In this document: in pieces, positions 11,601 to 22,447 of the stretch
Position numbering within the stretch: position 1 is the stretch's first letter
How the letters are laid out: every line of letters starts with the position of its first letter
DNA from: Daphnia carinata
Lineage: Eukaryota > Arthropoda > Branchiopoda > Diplostraca > Daphniidae
Assembly (NCBI RefSeq): GCF_022539665.2
Contig: NC_081335.1
Span: 992,001-1,056,000 of the forward strand
DNA length: 64,000 nt
Reading direction: 5' to 3'
The notes under the pieces: model-generated
Database searches by the model: none
Seen by the model: the letters and a program-made list of their open reading frames with translations, nothing else
What the model was told of the DNA's origin: nothing
Made by a program: the position numbers and the translations under genes

Positions 11601-12552
11601 TTGGACAAGAGTTTTGGATCTTCAGAAGTGTGACCAGATTCTTTTTGGACACTCTTTGCTGGAGGAGGAGGGTTAGAAGGCAATGTCACTGCAGTCATCA
11701 GCTGATTGGATTGTACAGGTGCAGGAACTGTGGGAGCATCTGGTGGTTTATTGGGCTTTGTTGCATTAGGAGATGGATTACTATTCGCCTTCTTGGCATT
11801 TCCACTAAGCTGTATGGAAGGGGTAACCAACACAGCTTGGGAAGCTGGGGCAACTTTAGGAATTTGAACAACATGGGAAACTTTGACAGTTGGGGCAATT
11901 TGGATAACTTTTGCAGAATTAGTAACTTGTGTTACAATTGGTGGGTGACTACTGTGAACCACTTGAGAAACTTGTAGAGTTTCAGGAGTATGTGACAATG
12001 GTGCTGGTTTCTGTTTTTTGGCAGTAGTTACAGTGAATTGTGAAAGTAACTGTGATGCTGGAAATGGGGTTTCTTCAACAACTGGAAGTGAAGCTTCATT
12101 AACAACTGTAGGTGTTCCTTCTTGGGTTATTGGTGTGGAAATTGAAGATTGATTGGTTGATACCAGAATTTTTGTTGAGAGGGGGGGTGCAGTAGGAATA
12201 GGGGGTCGCACCATGAACAAATTAGGTCCACTCCGGGGATTATTAAGAGAATGCTGGCCAACTAATGGTGGTAGTTGTGTTGCCGGTGGTACTGGATTTC
12301 TAACTTTAACCAGGTAAGTAGATTTCACTAACCAAACATTTCCTGTTTTTGTGACTGAAGAACCTTCTAGCAAATATGGTATTATTCAGTTTGCACATGA
12401 GAAATTCAAAATATTGTCTTACCTTTCTTGATTTGGTTGGCTTCTGACAAAGCTTTTTCATATTCCTTTATGGCATTTGAATAAAAGTTCACTTGAGCTT
12501 CACTCAATTCTTCTTCACAACAATCGACTTCCAAATCGTCTGAAAGCGTCAT
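8657..12552 (-). CDS. POGZ/ZNF280-like zinc-finger protein fused to a degenerate Merlin (IS1595-type) transposase domain, 1166 aa
   Basis: Seven in-frame exons: complement(8657..8778, 8862..9750, 9812..10006, 10079..10706, 10764..11451, 11518..12366, 12423..12552). Residues 1-43 are acidic. Residues 44-326 are Pro/Thr/Val-rich and low in structure. Residues about 327-650 follow the Merlin/IS1595 transposase order: a Cys pair (CRTHC), GYVWISKCC, SIFRESIFE, LLKLIYHWA, LRSVC, then VEV at the first catalytic site, SVIMTDF at the second, NNRTVMDYL at the third, and QQFLDELIWRE. The first acidic residue is Gly498, the second Asp567 is kept, and the third Glu is Met603, so catalysis should be lost. 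Residues about 760-1166 hold roughly eight C2H2-type fingers (CLICHERF, YRCRVCQFQTS, CPLCLDTF, CTLCRFSTCC) that resemble vertebrate POGZ/ZNF280. It probably acts as a nuclear DNA- or chromatin-binding protein. Confidence 0.85.
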
Positions 12553-12986
12553 GTTAACGTAATTCTGTTCGTTTTCTATGTATAATGTCTGGATTCAACA
12601 AATAAAATTCAAATCAATACAATTTTGGAACTAGTATTTGCTACACTGCAAAAAACAAACATGAATCTATCAAGCGTGTGAAAGAGGGGTATGGAATACA
12701 AGCTACTACATTGCCAAATACTTTTTCAATAGGCACTTTTTAAAATCAACAAGTATTTAAGTTTGGACTACCAAACCTAAATTTTAAATATTTAACAAAA
12801 CCCTGAAAAATGAAGATACCAATCTTAGATCATGAAAATTAATATAATTGGAGGAAGTCGTTCCTTACTGCTTTATGTGGTAGCTTCAAAGTTCAAATCA
12901 AAACAGAGGTACGGAATTGCCGGGAACACAAACACTGTTTCGTCTGTTTGGTACAGATTTGGTGCATTGCTTACCAATATTTAAAA
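12553..12986. promoter_or_regulatory. Divergent promoter of the zinc-finger gene and HUS1
   Basis: The 434 bases between the opposed start codons must contain both promoters and 5' UTRs. I see no TATA box, as is common for housekeeping genes. Confidence 0.45.
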
Positions 12987-14205
12987 ATGAAGTTTCGTGG
13001 GAAAATGATTGATCCTAATTGCATTAAGCAATTTATAGGTAGCTCTTTCAATTAGTATTGAGTAATTCACATTTTCTGGGAATTTTCAGTCTCCTAATGT
13101 GTTCACAATGTCTAAACAAAAGGAATTTTAGGTTGCATGACAAAACTTGGAAAATCATGCATACTTAGGATTACCACAACTGATTTATATTTCATCGTTC
13201 GAGAATCTCAGACAATATCCGCTTCTCCACTTATCTGGTGTGCACTTGATGAAGGCCATTTTTTCTCTGAATTTGGAATGGAAGGATTGAGCACTGTTGA
13301 TAATGAAATCTACCTTGAGTTTGTTGCAGGTGATAGAAATAAATATTTTGCACGTACTTACTAACCCATGTGACAAATTAAACAGAAAATGTTGCAAGAA
13401 CATTGAGTGCATTGAAGGTATCAAGTGCAGCGAAATCTGTGAAAATCAAACTTACCAAAAAGTTGTCATCTCCTTGTCTTACTTTTGAAATTGATTTGGT
13501 ACTAAAAGTTCTTCCTTCATATTCAAGCAAAAACTGACCTTATGATCTCAGCCATCAGGTACTAATCATTCACGACTGGTTGTTCATGATATACCTGTAA
13601 ACTTAGTTCCAAGGCGGCTATGGAATGACTATCTTGAGCCAGAAGCTATGGATCCAGATGTGTGATGCACAAGCTTTTACATATTAGTTTTTAAAAATCA
13701 TTCGAACGTATTTATTCTTAGATATCAGTGCACATGCCGCAGCTCCGCTTAATGAAGAGTATTGTTGAACGGATGAAAAACCTTGCTAATATGGCTAGAA
13801 TTCATGTCACATCAGAGGGATTATTAACATTGACCGTTGAAACCGAGGCTGTTTCCGTTACTTCGCATTTCGATAATCTCCATGTAGAAAAGAAAAGTAT
13901 CGGAAGTTTGTTAACAATTCTAACAATTTCAACTAAGATTTATGTTCATCACAGAAGAAGAGGAAGCCAGTGTCACCATCGAACTTAAGCGTCTATCAAA
14001 TTTTCTAGGTCATGAACAACTAAACCCCCAAAAAGTGGTGTGTGGTATGGAAACGATATATTTAACTGTATATTTGTTACGATACCAGTAGCTCATAATT
14101 TTCTTTTAACTTACAGATGTGTTGCAGTCGAAACTGATGCATTTGAACTTCCTAAGCGATAGTTACACTTTACAATACTTCCTACCAGGAATTAACGATC
14201 AATAA
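12987..14205 (+). CDS. HUS1: Checkpoint clamp subunit HUS1, 274 aa
   Basis: Seven exons: join(12987..13038, 13132..13329, 13386..13498, 13552..13659, 13722..13896, 13955..14044, 14117..14205). The donor of exon 5 could instead be at 13905, also in frame. The protein starts MKFRGKMIDPNCIKQFI and contains CILRITTTDLYFIV, IWCALDEGHFFSEFGMEG, NEIYLEF, AKSVKIKLTKK, HDIPVNLVPRRLW, LRLMKSIVERMKNL and a final LQYFLPG. These match HUS1 along its whole length (human protein 280 aa). HUS1 joins RAD9 and RAD1 in the 9-1-1 ring that is loaded at damaged DNA to activate ATR signalling. It shares a 434-base promoter region with the zinc-finger gene, and its stop lies 106 bases from that of PSMD3 on the other strand. 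Confidence 0.95.
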
Positions 14206-14239
14206 CGAGAAAAAAAACTTTCCTGAGTTCCCTTGTTGA

Positions 14240-14245
14240 TTTATT
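14240..14245 (-). terminator. Polyadenylation signal of PSMD3
   Basis: AATAAA on the minus strand, about 70 bases past the PSMD3 stop and only 35 bases from the HUS1 stop. The two transcripts probably overlap at their 3' ends. Confidence 0.5.
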
Positions 14246-14311
14246 AGAGTGGTCTTAACTTGAACGATTACATAGGGCTCACATTTACGCGCTGAATTCG
14301 GTACCATCAAC

Positions 14312-16738
14312 TTACGGAAATCCGTCGTCATCTTCTTCAGCCATTTCTTTGGCATATTCCAAATCTTGTTGTTCACGCTCGCGACGTTCCTAGAAGAAAA
14401 ATTTAATCGTTTTTTTTACCAATGCCCAATACATACAACGCGGATAATTCATGTTTGGTAAGATCTACAGTGTTAAATGGAAATACTGCATTTGGTACCA
14501 CGCTAAGGACTTCAGTATTAGGCAACGCCGTTGTATTCACAATATTGCTTCTCATAATCAACTTATTCTTTTCCTGTAATTAGTGAAGGGTTTGAAATTA
14601 GCTTGATGTTACCTCTGCTGATTCCAAATCTTTGTTGTACGCTTTGGGAGGGAAGCGCATAGCTTTGACACTTTGATTGTGAATCTGAAGGCAGAAGGTG
14701 ATGCGCTGGTGGAAAGCCAGCTGAGGCTCCTTGGTGCTGTAGACGTCGATGCTCTCCTTACTTTGCATAAACTTTCCGTCGTGATCTAACCAAGCTTCAA
14801 TGACTCCGTCTCTAATAGCTTTAGCCACAATAAATTCAGCATCTTCGGCCGAATCTAGCATAAGCTTGCTGGCAATATCAGCCAAAGAAATGCGAGAGTA
14901 CGACAAGGAGATAGCTCTAATTGCCGTCTTGATGACATTATGACGTAGACGGATTATGAGAGTGTAAGTATGATCAGCCTAAATAAGACGAATGATTATT
15001 TTCATACATATTGAAAGAAAAAATAAGTAGTCATAATAAATAGTAAATTCCGTTTGCGCAAAATCCAACCTGGAAAGTTTTGCCGTAATTTTCCAACACT
15101 TGATTGAATCTGTGTATGTCACCCAATCGAACAGCTTGCGTCATTTGAAAGTATGGAGCCAAAGCGTGTCGCATTGTTGACTGACGGAAGATGTGCCGTT
15201 CAGGGATGTCTCCCATCAACAACTCGACTGTAACCAACAATTTTTGAACAGTCTGTTTGAAGCCGACCGCTGTGTGTTGAGGTGCTTTGCGAATAGCTTG
15301 CAAAAGATGAGTGTGGGCCTAGACGCAACAGTTTAGTTAAATCTAATAAAATGTTATTACTCCTTCACGTTCTGACCTGAGAATACTCCAACTGTATAGC
15401 CTTAATTCGTCCAAGATAGTAAAGATAACGTGACCATTCATTGTTGCTTCCCGATTCTGGGAAGACGGATTTTGAAACTAACTTGTCGGCCTAGACCACG
15501 ATTTTCACAATGAATACATTACACAACAAGCACGTAATGTGGGCGATACTCACTTGATCGTACAAACTGTAGAAGAGATAGTTGCGCAGCAAACAATTTA
15601 TCAAAACTGCCTGTCCCTCAAAATCTTTTCGGAGGGTGCAGGTACGTAGTCGGCTATGCAAAAAGCTAAAACAAAAAACGCGCGACCATTGGGAGAAGAT
15701 AAACACCAACTATGATGATTATTGTTCCTATCATTATTTTTGTTTTGTGTTGTTTTTACCTCCTAATGGAATCGAGTTTTCCAGCAAGTTCGTAAGTTCT
15801 AGAGTGGTAGAAGTAACAACGTGCGGCCAATAAGTCCAAAGTGCGTCGATTTTGCGCGATTATTTTCTGCATTAACTGGTCGGAGCAGAGCACACCTTCT
15901 TGAATGCGTTTGTTATCGATACAATGTAGAAGAACCAACATATGGATGTATACGTCAACCTATGTAAACAATCATGGTCAAAAGTTCTTTTATAATCAAC
16001 CAGCCAATATTACTTCTGGTAAAGGAGATGATGAGCCTTGCTTGGGAGGCCTTGTTCTTTGAACTGGGGAAGCAATATCAAGAGATTCATCTCCCCCAAC
16101 AAGGGTTAGCAAGTTATCTCTTTCTTTTACAGAAAAGCTATAACTGTGAAGAATGATGCGCCGTAATACAGTGGGATTCAGTCGTCGACGAGTGTTCGGC
16201 AACGATCGCAACACTCTGAATACAAAACGGGGCTCCTTTGTAATCACTGATTTTTCAACTTGCTTTAGTTGTTCACGTATATCTGAAAAACAAACAAAAA
16301 ATTCCTTCAGCACTTAAACTTGGGAAGTTTGATAATGTATAAGGATAACTATCAACTTTGATGCCCCTGTTACATTTGCAATAACCTTACAACGGCTATC
16401 TACAGGCACTTTCTCTCCTTCGGCTCATTGCCAACACCACTTGAATGCAGACATGAATACACTAGCAATTTCTGGCTCCAAAAGAACACCCAAAATATCA
16501 TTCTTTGCACCCATCTCATTAGAAGATTTAATAGTAATAGTATCTCCAAATTGATCTGATTAGTTGATCTACCACGGCAAAAAACCTGTTATATAAAGTT
16601 TCTTATGATCGTTTCTCGGCAAGTTCAATCCATACCTTCGGTAGTCGTCGTATCAACATCCTTCACTTCTTTCTTTGTAATCTCCATTTCAACCTCCATT
16701 ACAGGACTGTCGACTTCCATAGTCTCCACAGGTGGCAT
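14312..16738 (-). CDS. PSMD3: 26S proteasome lid subunit PSMD3 (Rpn3), 496 aa
   Basis: Eight exons: complement(14312..14389, 14613..14978, 15070..15318, 15377..15490, 15554..15665, 15760..15959, 16014..16282, 16636..16738). Family blocks along the protein are [169 protein letters not shown] and the acidic tail AEEDDDGFP. The PCI domain occupies the C-terminal half. The subunit is part of the regulatory-particle lid. Human PSMD3 is 534 aa; the shorter N-terminus explains the difference. For exon 2 the donor at 16013 is chosen over 16000 because only it keeps the frame. Confidence 0.96.
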
Positions 16739-17186
16739 GTTTCGAAGCCGTGTAGATTAACGATTTTTGAAATTATGTTTAGAAAACCTTTGCGTTTAAA
16801 CCGACTTCGTTTATAGTAATGTGGATTTCAACATGTACCTATCTCAACGCTCGTTCGGCAGCTCGACATTACAAGGCATAAAATGTCAGTTAAATAGCGT
16901 TGCCAAACATCAGTTTTTAAAATCATAATAATTAATTGGTGCATTTAAAAAAGAACTTTGTTGATAGACTACATGTTTTTTTATTAAAAGAATTTCATGC
17001 TTTTATCTACTACTTGTTCTTGAAAATTAAATAAAACTTATTTGACAAGCAATTAGGCAGGCAGGCGGCTATTGATTTTAGCAGACAACAGTTTCGCGTT
17101 TCTAAACAGACCACATTTTTTTTTCATTTCCTTTCTAAAAGGCTACACATGTTTATCGTATCTATCAAATACTTTTTAGCCTAAAC
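16739..17186. promoter_or_regulatory. Divergent promoter of PSMD3 and MRPL9
   Basis: 448 bases between opposed start codons, AT-rich, with no TATA box in an obvious position and no exon. Confidence 0.45.
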
Positions 17187-18367
17187 ATGCTACGGCTTGG
17201 TTTTCAACTACTTGGTGGAGTAAGAAATCTACAGCCTTCTTTCTCTGTTAAAATTGAGCAAATAAGGGTAAGTAAATCGCCAAGAACTTAACTGGAATGT
17301 TATTAACATAAACTAGAAACTTCGTTTACATATCCTGAACCAATTTAAACGACCAACTTTACTGCATGTCACTGAAGTTGTTTTGTTCTTTTCTCGTAAT
17401 CGTCGCTGTTCTTTATTTACATCATTTTGTTTTATTCAGACAACTTACATTCTAAAAAGACGATATCCACCAGGCCTTGACAAAAAAAACAGACCACCAA
17501 AGCCTCTAAAAACAAAACACTTTGTGTATGATGAAGTAGACAACACAAATCTAAAAGCAGAACCAGATCTCAAGCTAATTCTCACCTCATTTGTTGAAGG
17601 TAAATTTGCCTTCCTGTTGCTTTTTATGAAGATTTATTGATGTATGTGTTTTAAATTTTTATTATTATCAAGGTATTGGGTTAAAGAATGACATAGTAAC
17701 AGTACGGCCAAATTTTGGACGTAGCAAACTCCTATCACCTGGTCTTGCCATTTATGCTTCTCCAGAAAATTTAGAAAAATTGAAAACTGAGCTGGAAAAA
17801 TCTAGTGAAAATGTCCAGACAATGATGCATAGCTCTCGTTACGCCGAGTTGGTAATTTTTCGTCTCTTAAAACTAATTCTAAAGCCCGGCATATTTAATT
17901 TCATATGATCTTTGCAGACCCGACGGGATTTGGCTAGTAGGATTCTGGTTGTGCTCGTTAATAAAGAAAACCCTTGGACTATAGAAAAATGGCATATTAG
18001 AGCAGCCTTTCGAAGATCTGGAATCTGTGTACCTGACCACGCTATTAAGATGGGTGACAGGATCATTACGGGACCTAACTTTGAGCTAGAAAAAAAACAG
18101 TTTCTTGTCACTGTGACGGTTGGTAAAAATTTTATGTACGAAAATGTGAAGCACTAATTAATGATCCATGATTATTAGATTAATAATTTGGAGACTACTC
18201 CGGTCCGATGTATGATCCGTCATTGGTCTTCTCTTCCAGAGCTCAGATTACCTAAAGTAGAAGGTTACATGGAACCGCCGTATGAGCCTGTTTTTGAAGA
18301 CGAAAGAGAGATAATTGCAAATCTACCATTACCGCCTTTCTGTTTTAAAAAATCTGTCGCCATGTGA
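17187..18367 (+). CDS. MRPL9: Mitochondrial large-subunit ribosomal protein bL9m, 269 aa
   Basis: Five exons: join(17187..17267, 17440..17599, 17673..17851, 17918..18118, 18179..18367). The N-terminus MLRLGFQLLGGVRNLQPSF is basic and amphipathic like a mitochondrial targeting peptide. It is followed by TTYILKRRYPPGLDKK, then the L9 core LTSFVEGIGLKNDIVTVRPN and FGRSKLLSPGLAIYASPENL, where the glycine-containing turn before the V-x-V-x strand is typical of L9. The C-terminal region (IEKWHIRAAFRRSGICVPDHA, VTVTINNLETTPVR) resembles animal MRPL9. It is a structural protein of the mitoribosome large subunit. The donor of exon 4 (GTTGGT) is weak, but only it keeps the frame into INNLE. A polyadenylation signal lies at 18402-18407. 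Confidence 0.92.
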
Positions 18368-18401
18368 TGACTGCGACGTTTTGTCATGTAGATCAAACCA
18401 A

Positions 18402-18407
18402 AATAAA
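18402..18407 (+). terminator. Polyadenylation signal of MRPL9
   Basis: AATAAA, 35 bases after the stop codon. Confidence 0.6.
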
Positions 18408-18621
18408 GAACGACGTATCATCTAATATGCTATTGGATCCAATGCACTTCGTCAGTCTGCATGCTTTAACCTTAGGTAACAAATAATACTACTTTGGCAT
18501 AAAATGAAACCAAACATATTGGTTAAGTACTACAACCTTAACGTAAATATTTAATTTGAAATAAATATTTAATTAAACCCATTTATGGCCCTACTGTAAA
18601 GCCAAACTACATAATTGTAAA

Positions 18622-19335
18622 TTATAAACTACTTCCAGGAAGTATTAGTTCACTAGTATTGACATCTTGAGGTTTTTCTGCATTGAAGAAGGAATGTGTT
18701 TGCAGGGCACTATATTCTGGCAGATCTAACTGGGTATCAGCATAGGCAATATCTGATTTTATGGCATCTATAAGGGCATCTGTTATATAAAAGAGGAATA
18801 AATTAAATAGAAAAAATTGACTACTATGTCATAAAACAAATATAAAGCTTCACTTGTTACCTAAAGACTCATATGACTGCTCAGGTCTAATGTAATTTAT
18901 TATACATGTTTTTAGCATACTGCTATAGAAGTCAGACTCAAAATTATGCAAAATGTGTGTCTCCTACCAATGTGTAAATGACCATAAACATTTGAAAAGT
19001 GCAAAAGTTATTAGATTTGTTACCACACCATTGATTTTTTGACATTTTTATAAAATGGATTCCAGCCAATACTCATGACCATCTTGTAAACTGGACCTCC
19101 ATTGACTTTTGCATAGCCGTAATAGATACCAGTTTCTAAATCACTTGGCAGAGTTTCAACAACTTCACTTGTATAGTTTGCTACAATTTTTAATGGTTTA
19201 AATTTAGTATCATAGAATGTTGTTAACTGTAATACCTGTTGGTATTCCTAGCTCTTTTGAACCTCTACCGAACCCTTTCACAACAATACCTTTTGCAAAA
19301 AACGGTAAGCAACCAAGAGTTTTCGTGGTGGGCAT
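18622..19335 (-). CDS. RFK: Riboflavin kinase, 170 aa
   Basis: Four exons: complement(18622..18779, 18861..18963, 19029..19180, 19236..19335). Key blocks are LPFFAKGIVVKGFGRGSKEL followed by GIPTANY (the GxxxxP-TAN flavin-kinase signature), LETGIYYGYAKV, VYKMVMSIGWNPFYKN, KKSMETHILH and YIRPEQSYESL. The enzyme phosphorylates riboflavin with ATP to make FMN, the first step to FAD. Length fits animal single-domain kinases (about 155-160 aa) with a slightly longer C-terminus. The catalytic Glu lies in the METH motif that spans the junction of exons 2 and 3. It converges with MRPL9 (stops 254 bases apart) and diverges from the ankyrin/SOCS gene. Confidence 0.95.
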
Positions 19336-19922
19336 CGTGAACTTAGCGGAATGTTGATTTGTACACGATTAAAAATTTAAAAAAAGGAAATTTAATGAGT
19401 AAAAATATGTTCCAAGGGCAAAAGGAGATCTTGGTAAGATCTAAGTGTCAAGGCAAATGCTCGCGAAATGTTTGAACTTCCCGATATCGAATAACAGTAC
19501 AGCAGTTTCACAAGGTTTTTAACTTTGCTCGAGGCTAGCAGATGACATTTTTCCTCCCAACGAAGCAGCTTAATGCCGAAATCTAAAAAAACAGATAGCT
19601 TGAAGACCCGGGCTCCCGGCGCGGAAGCCCATCTTGTTCAAATTTTGAACATAAGAAGAAATGGGCTACAAGAAAACTGGAGTATGTTTTTCATATGCAA
19701 GACTCAGATAAACAAATAGAAAATAAAATAAAATGAGAATATCTTACTTCTAGAAATTTCAACAGTGTTTGTAGCAGACGACGGTAGGCATTAAGAGCGT
19801 GCAAAAAAACAAGTGCATATAAACAAAGACGACAAAATCTTTATTTTGCTACACAGAAGCTAGAGAGTAACAACAGCCTATTCTCGAATTATAAAATTAT
19901 TTCTTTCCACATCCTAAGGGAA
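19336..19922. promoter_or_regulatory. Divergent promoter of RFK and the ankyrin/SOCS-box gene
   Basis: 587 bases between opposed start codons. It contains a GC-richer patch near 19600-19630, unlike the AT-rich flanks. No coding exon is seen; a 5' UTR exon cannot be excluded. Confidence 0.4.
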
Positions 19923-21900
19923 ATGGAAAACGCAGAAGAGATGATTTATTTGGCAGTAAGCAATGGAGAATGGATGGACGAAAAATCTCTGCAGTTGATC
20001 AAAAGTGAATTATCCATCTAGAAAAAATTTGCGTCACGGCGTAAAAATTCATGTCTTTATATAATTAAAGGTGTTGACATAAATAAGCTATGCCGATCTG
20101 GAATGACAATTCTTGGGCGTGCTGCTCAACTAGGACTGTTTCTGTTTGTTAAGCAAGTAAGTGTAAAAGGCATTAGAATTGTATATATATATATTTTTCT
20201 GTTAATTGATATTAATTATTCACATTGACCTTCATGTTTAAATGCATAGGTGTTGCACAGCTCTTTGCAGTATAAAGCTAATTTCCCACTAACGAAATGC
20301 CGTGGACATAGGAGGCCACATCATTCCACTGGAGGTTTTGCTAGAAAACATCCTGGCACATCTTCTTCTGAAGATGACGATTTTTTTGATGGAAGATGCA
20401 TGTCTCTGTGCAAGTTGATGGAAGCTCCTTTAGGAATTGGATTGGACCATATTGTTTGTGATGTTAATGTGTCAGACTCATATGGAAGAACAGCATTGCA
20501 CTATGCCGCTGAACAGGGCCATGCGGACATTATCGATGTTCTTTTGGTGGCTGGTTCTTTTGTAAATGCCATGGATTTTGAAGGAATGACTCCTTTGTAC
20601 CTTGCATCGGCCCGCGGAAATACGGATGCAGTGCAGGCATTAGTGCAGCATTCGGCCAATATAAATTTAAGGGTGAGTCAGTTTAAAACAAAAAATAATA
20701 AAATATCTAATGCCATATTTGAGGTTGTTTAAATTCCTTTTGTATTCAAGGCGACAGATAAGTCAACTCCTCTGCATTCCGCAGCATCTAGAGGCCAAAT
20801 TGAAATCCTTAAAATTTTAATTAATCACGGCTCGAAGGTTGACACACTTGACTACTCTGATAGAAGTCCCCTGTATGTTGCTGCTCAGCGCGGTCATAAA
20901 GACGTTGTTGAAGTTCTTCTACTTAAAGGAGCAAAGGTCAGCATCCAACTAATTATAGATAGTGGTTTTCGTTTTTACGAACTTCTATGGATGTTTTATG
21001 GACAGGTTAATTTGGAAGAAATTCATGGGTATACGGCTTTATGCGAAGCTGTTTGGCAAAATAACACTGACATGGCTGAACTGCTTGTTAGTAGAGGAGC
21101 ACGAGTGACCACACAATCTCACATGCTACTCCATTGTGCTGTATCACAAGGAAATACAGCAATGGCCCGTCTATTACTAAATGCTAGGAGCGTTCCTAAC
21201 TTACGCGATGATCATGGCAACACGCCTCTAATATTGGCGGCAAAACAGGTATCCGCTTTTATTCATCAATATTTTATTTACTGCGAAAAGTAGTCACTCC
21301 ATAAAAACGCACATGTTTCGTTGTTAGGGCCATCTTGCGATGGTTGAGCTCTTGTTAGAGCATGGAGCTAATCCTAATTATCCAAATGCCCTGAGTGGTG
21401 TTCACCCAATCCATGAAGCCGCACAATGTATGAACGACGAAGATGTCCATGTATTCGATCAGATTTTGGAAACTCTGCAAAAATACGGTGGTCGCTTAAA
21501 CATTGAAAGCTTTACACCTGGTGATACACCGCTGCTACGTGCCGTTGTACATCATCATCCAGAATTAGCTACCGCTTTGTTTTCTCGCGGTGCTGATCCA
21601 AATCTTAGCTCCCTTTATTCATGTCCTGTCGATATTCTTACATTAGCCATTCGAAATGGCTACACCGCTTTTGCTAAGATGCTCGTACGGGGAGGTTTAG
21701 ATTTTAATCGAATTCGCGTTGATCCCGAAAGTACCAACCAATGGCTAGTCCGGTATAAATCCAGTCCTCAGCCATTATTAGATTCGTGCCGTCTAGTTAT
21801 TCGACGTCAACTTGGCGAGCATGTAACGCAAAAGATAGCACATTCTGCGCTACCTGAACATTTGAGGAGAACAATTTTGTTAAAGCAGTGTATTCGGTAA
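19923..21900 (+). CDS. Ankyrin-repeat and SOCS-box (ASB-type) protein, 530 aa
   Basis: Six exons: join(19923..20004, 20071..20156, 20250..20672, 20751..20936, 21006..21248, 21328..21900). About ten ankyrin repeats follow one another, with clear TPLH/TALHYAAEQGH signatures (GRTALHYAAEQGHADIID, MTPLYLASARGNTDAV, STPLHSAASRGQIEIL, SPLYVAAQRGHKDVVE, NTPLILAAKQGHLAMVE). A charged insert (SSSEDDDFFDGR) interrupts the repeats near residue 90. The C-terminus (LLDSCRLVIRRQLGEHVTQK, then LPEHLRRTILLKQ) fits a SOCS box that recruits Elongin B/C and Cullin 5. The likely role is substrate receptor of a CRL5 ubiquitin ligase; the target is unknown. The start is the first in-frame ATG; the exon 1 donor (AAAA-GTGAAT) is inferred from phase. 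RNF7, the usual RING partner of Cullin 5, is 4 kb away, which may be chance. Confidence 0.87.
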
Positions 21901-22447
21901 ATTATTTATCGAAAATAATCCAACTAAACTCTTCTTGTCAGATGTATAAATTTTGTGTTTAGGGAGCGCAGACAGTTTTCCGATCGCATAGATTAAATCA
22001 TGTTGACTTTTGAGAGATGATAAATGTATCGTTTCATTAATTCTCCCATTTCCTGCAATCTTCATAGAACCATTTTATCATAACTACTTTCGTTTATTTC
22101 TCAATCAGATAGAAATACTATTTAAATATTTCTTCCCTCGTTGTATAGCTTAGACACAAACTTCGTGTAATTTCCATGGTTACATGCATGAGCAATTATG
22201 GTTGATCGTTTTAAAAAAATCACATATGCTTATAAGGAAGATGAATTTGTACATTGTGTTCTTGTACCACGCTAAAGAATTACGATATTCCATGCCTTGG
22301 AACAGAAAAAGAGGAACGATTAAATCAAACACCTAGAGGATTCTAAATTACCTTCAATACATACGAATCAAAGGAACATTTTCATTTGGTGATCCCATTA
22401 CGCCTTGTGGCCTGTTCATGCTGCCAGCAGCAAAAAAATTCTATTAG
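21901..22447. other. Convergent 3' UTR region
   Basis: Non-coding sequence between the stop codons of the ASB-type gene (+) and the Shark-type kinase (-). No exon, repeat or clear polyadenylation signal is seen. Confidence 0.45.

Noticed and set aside
15996-16013. Alternative PSMD3 exon 2 donor at 16000
   Set aside because: It breaks the reading frame; the donor at 16013 restores [11 protein letters not shown] as in other PSMD3 proteins.
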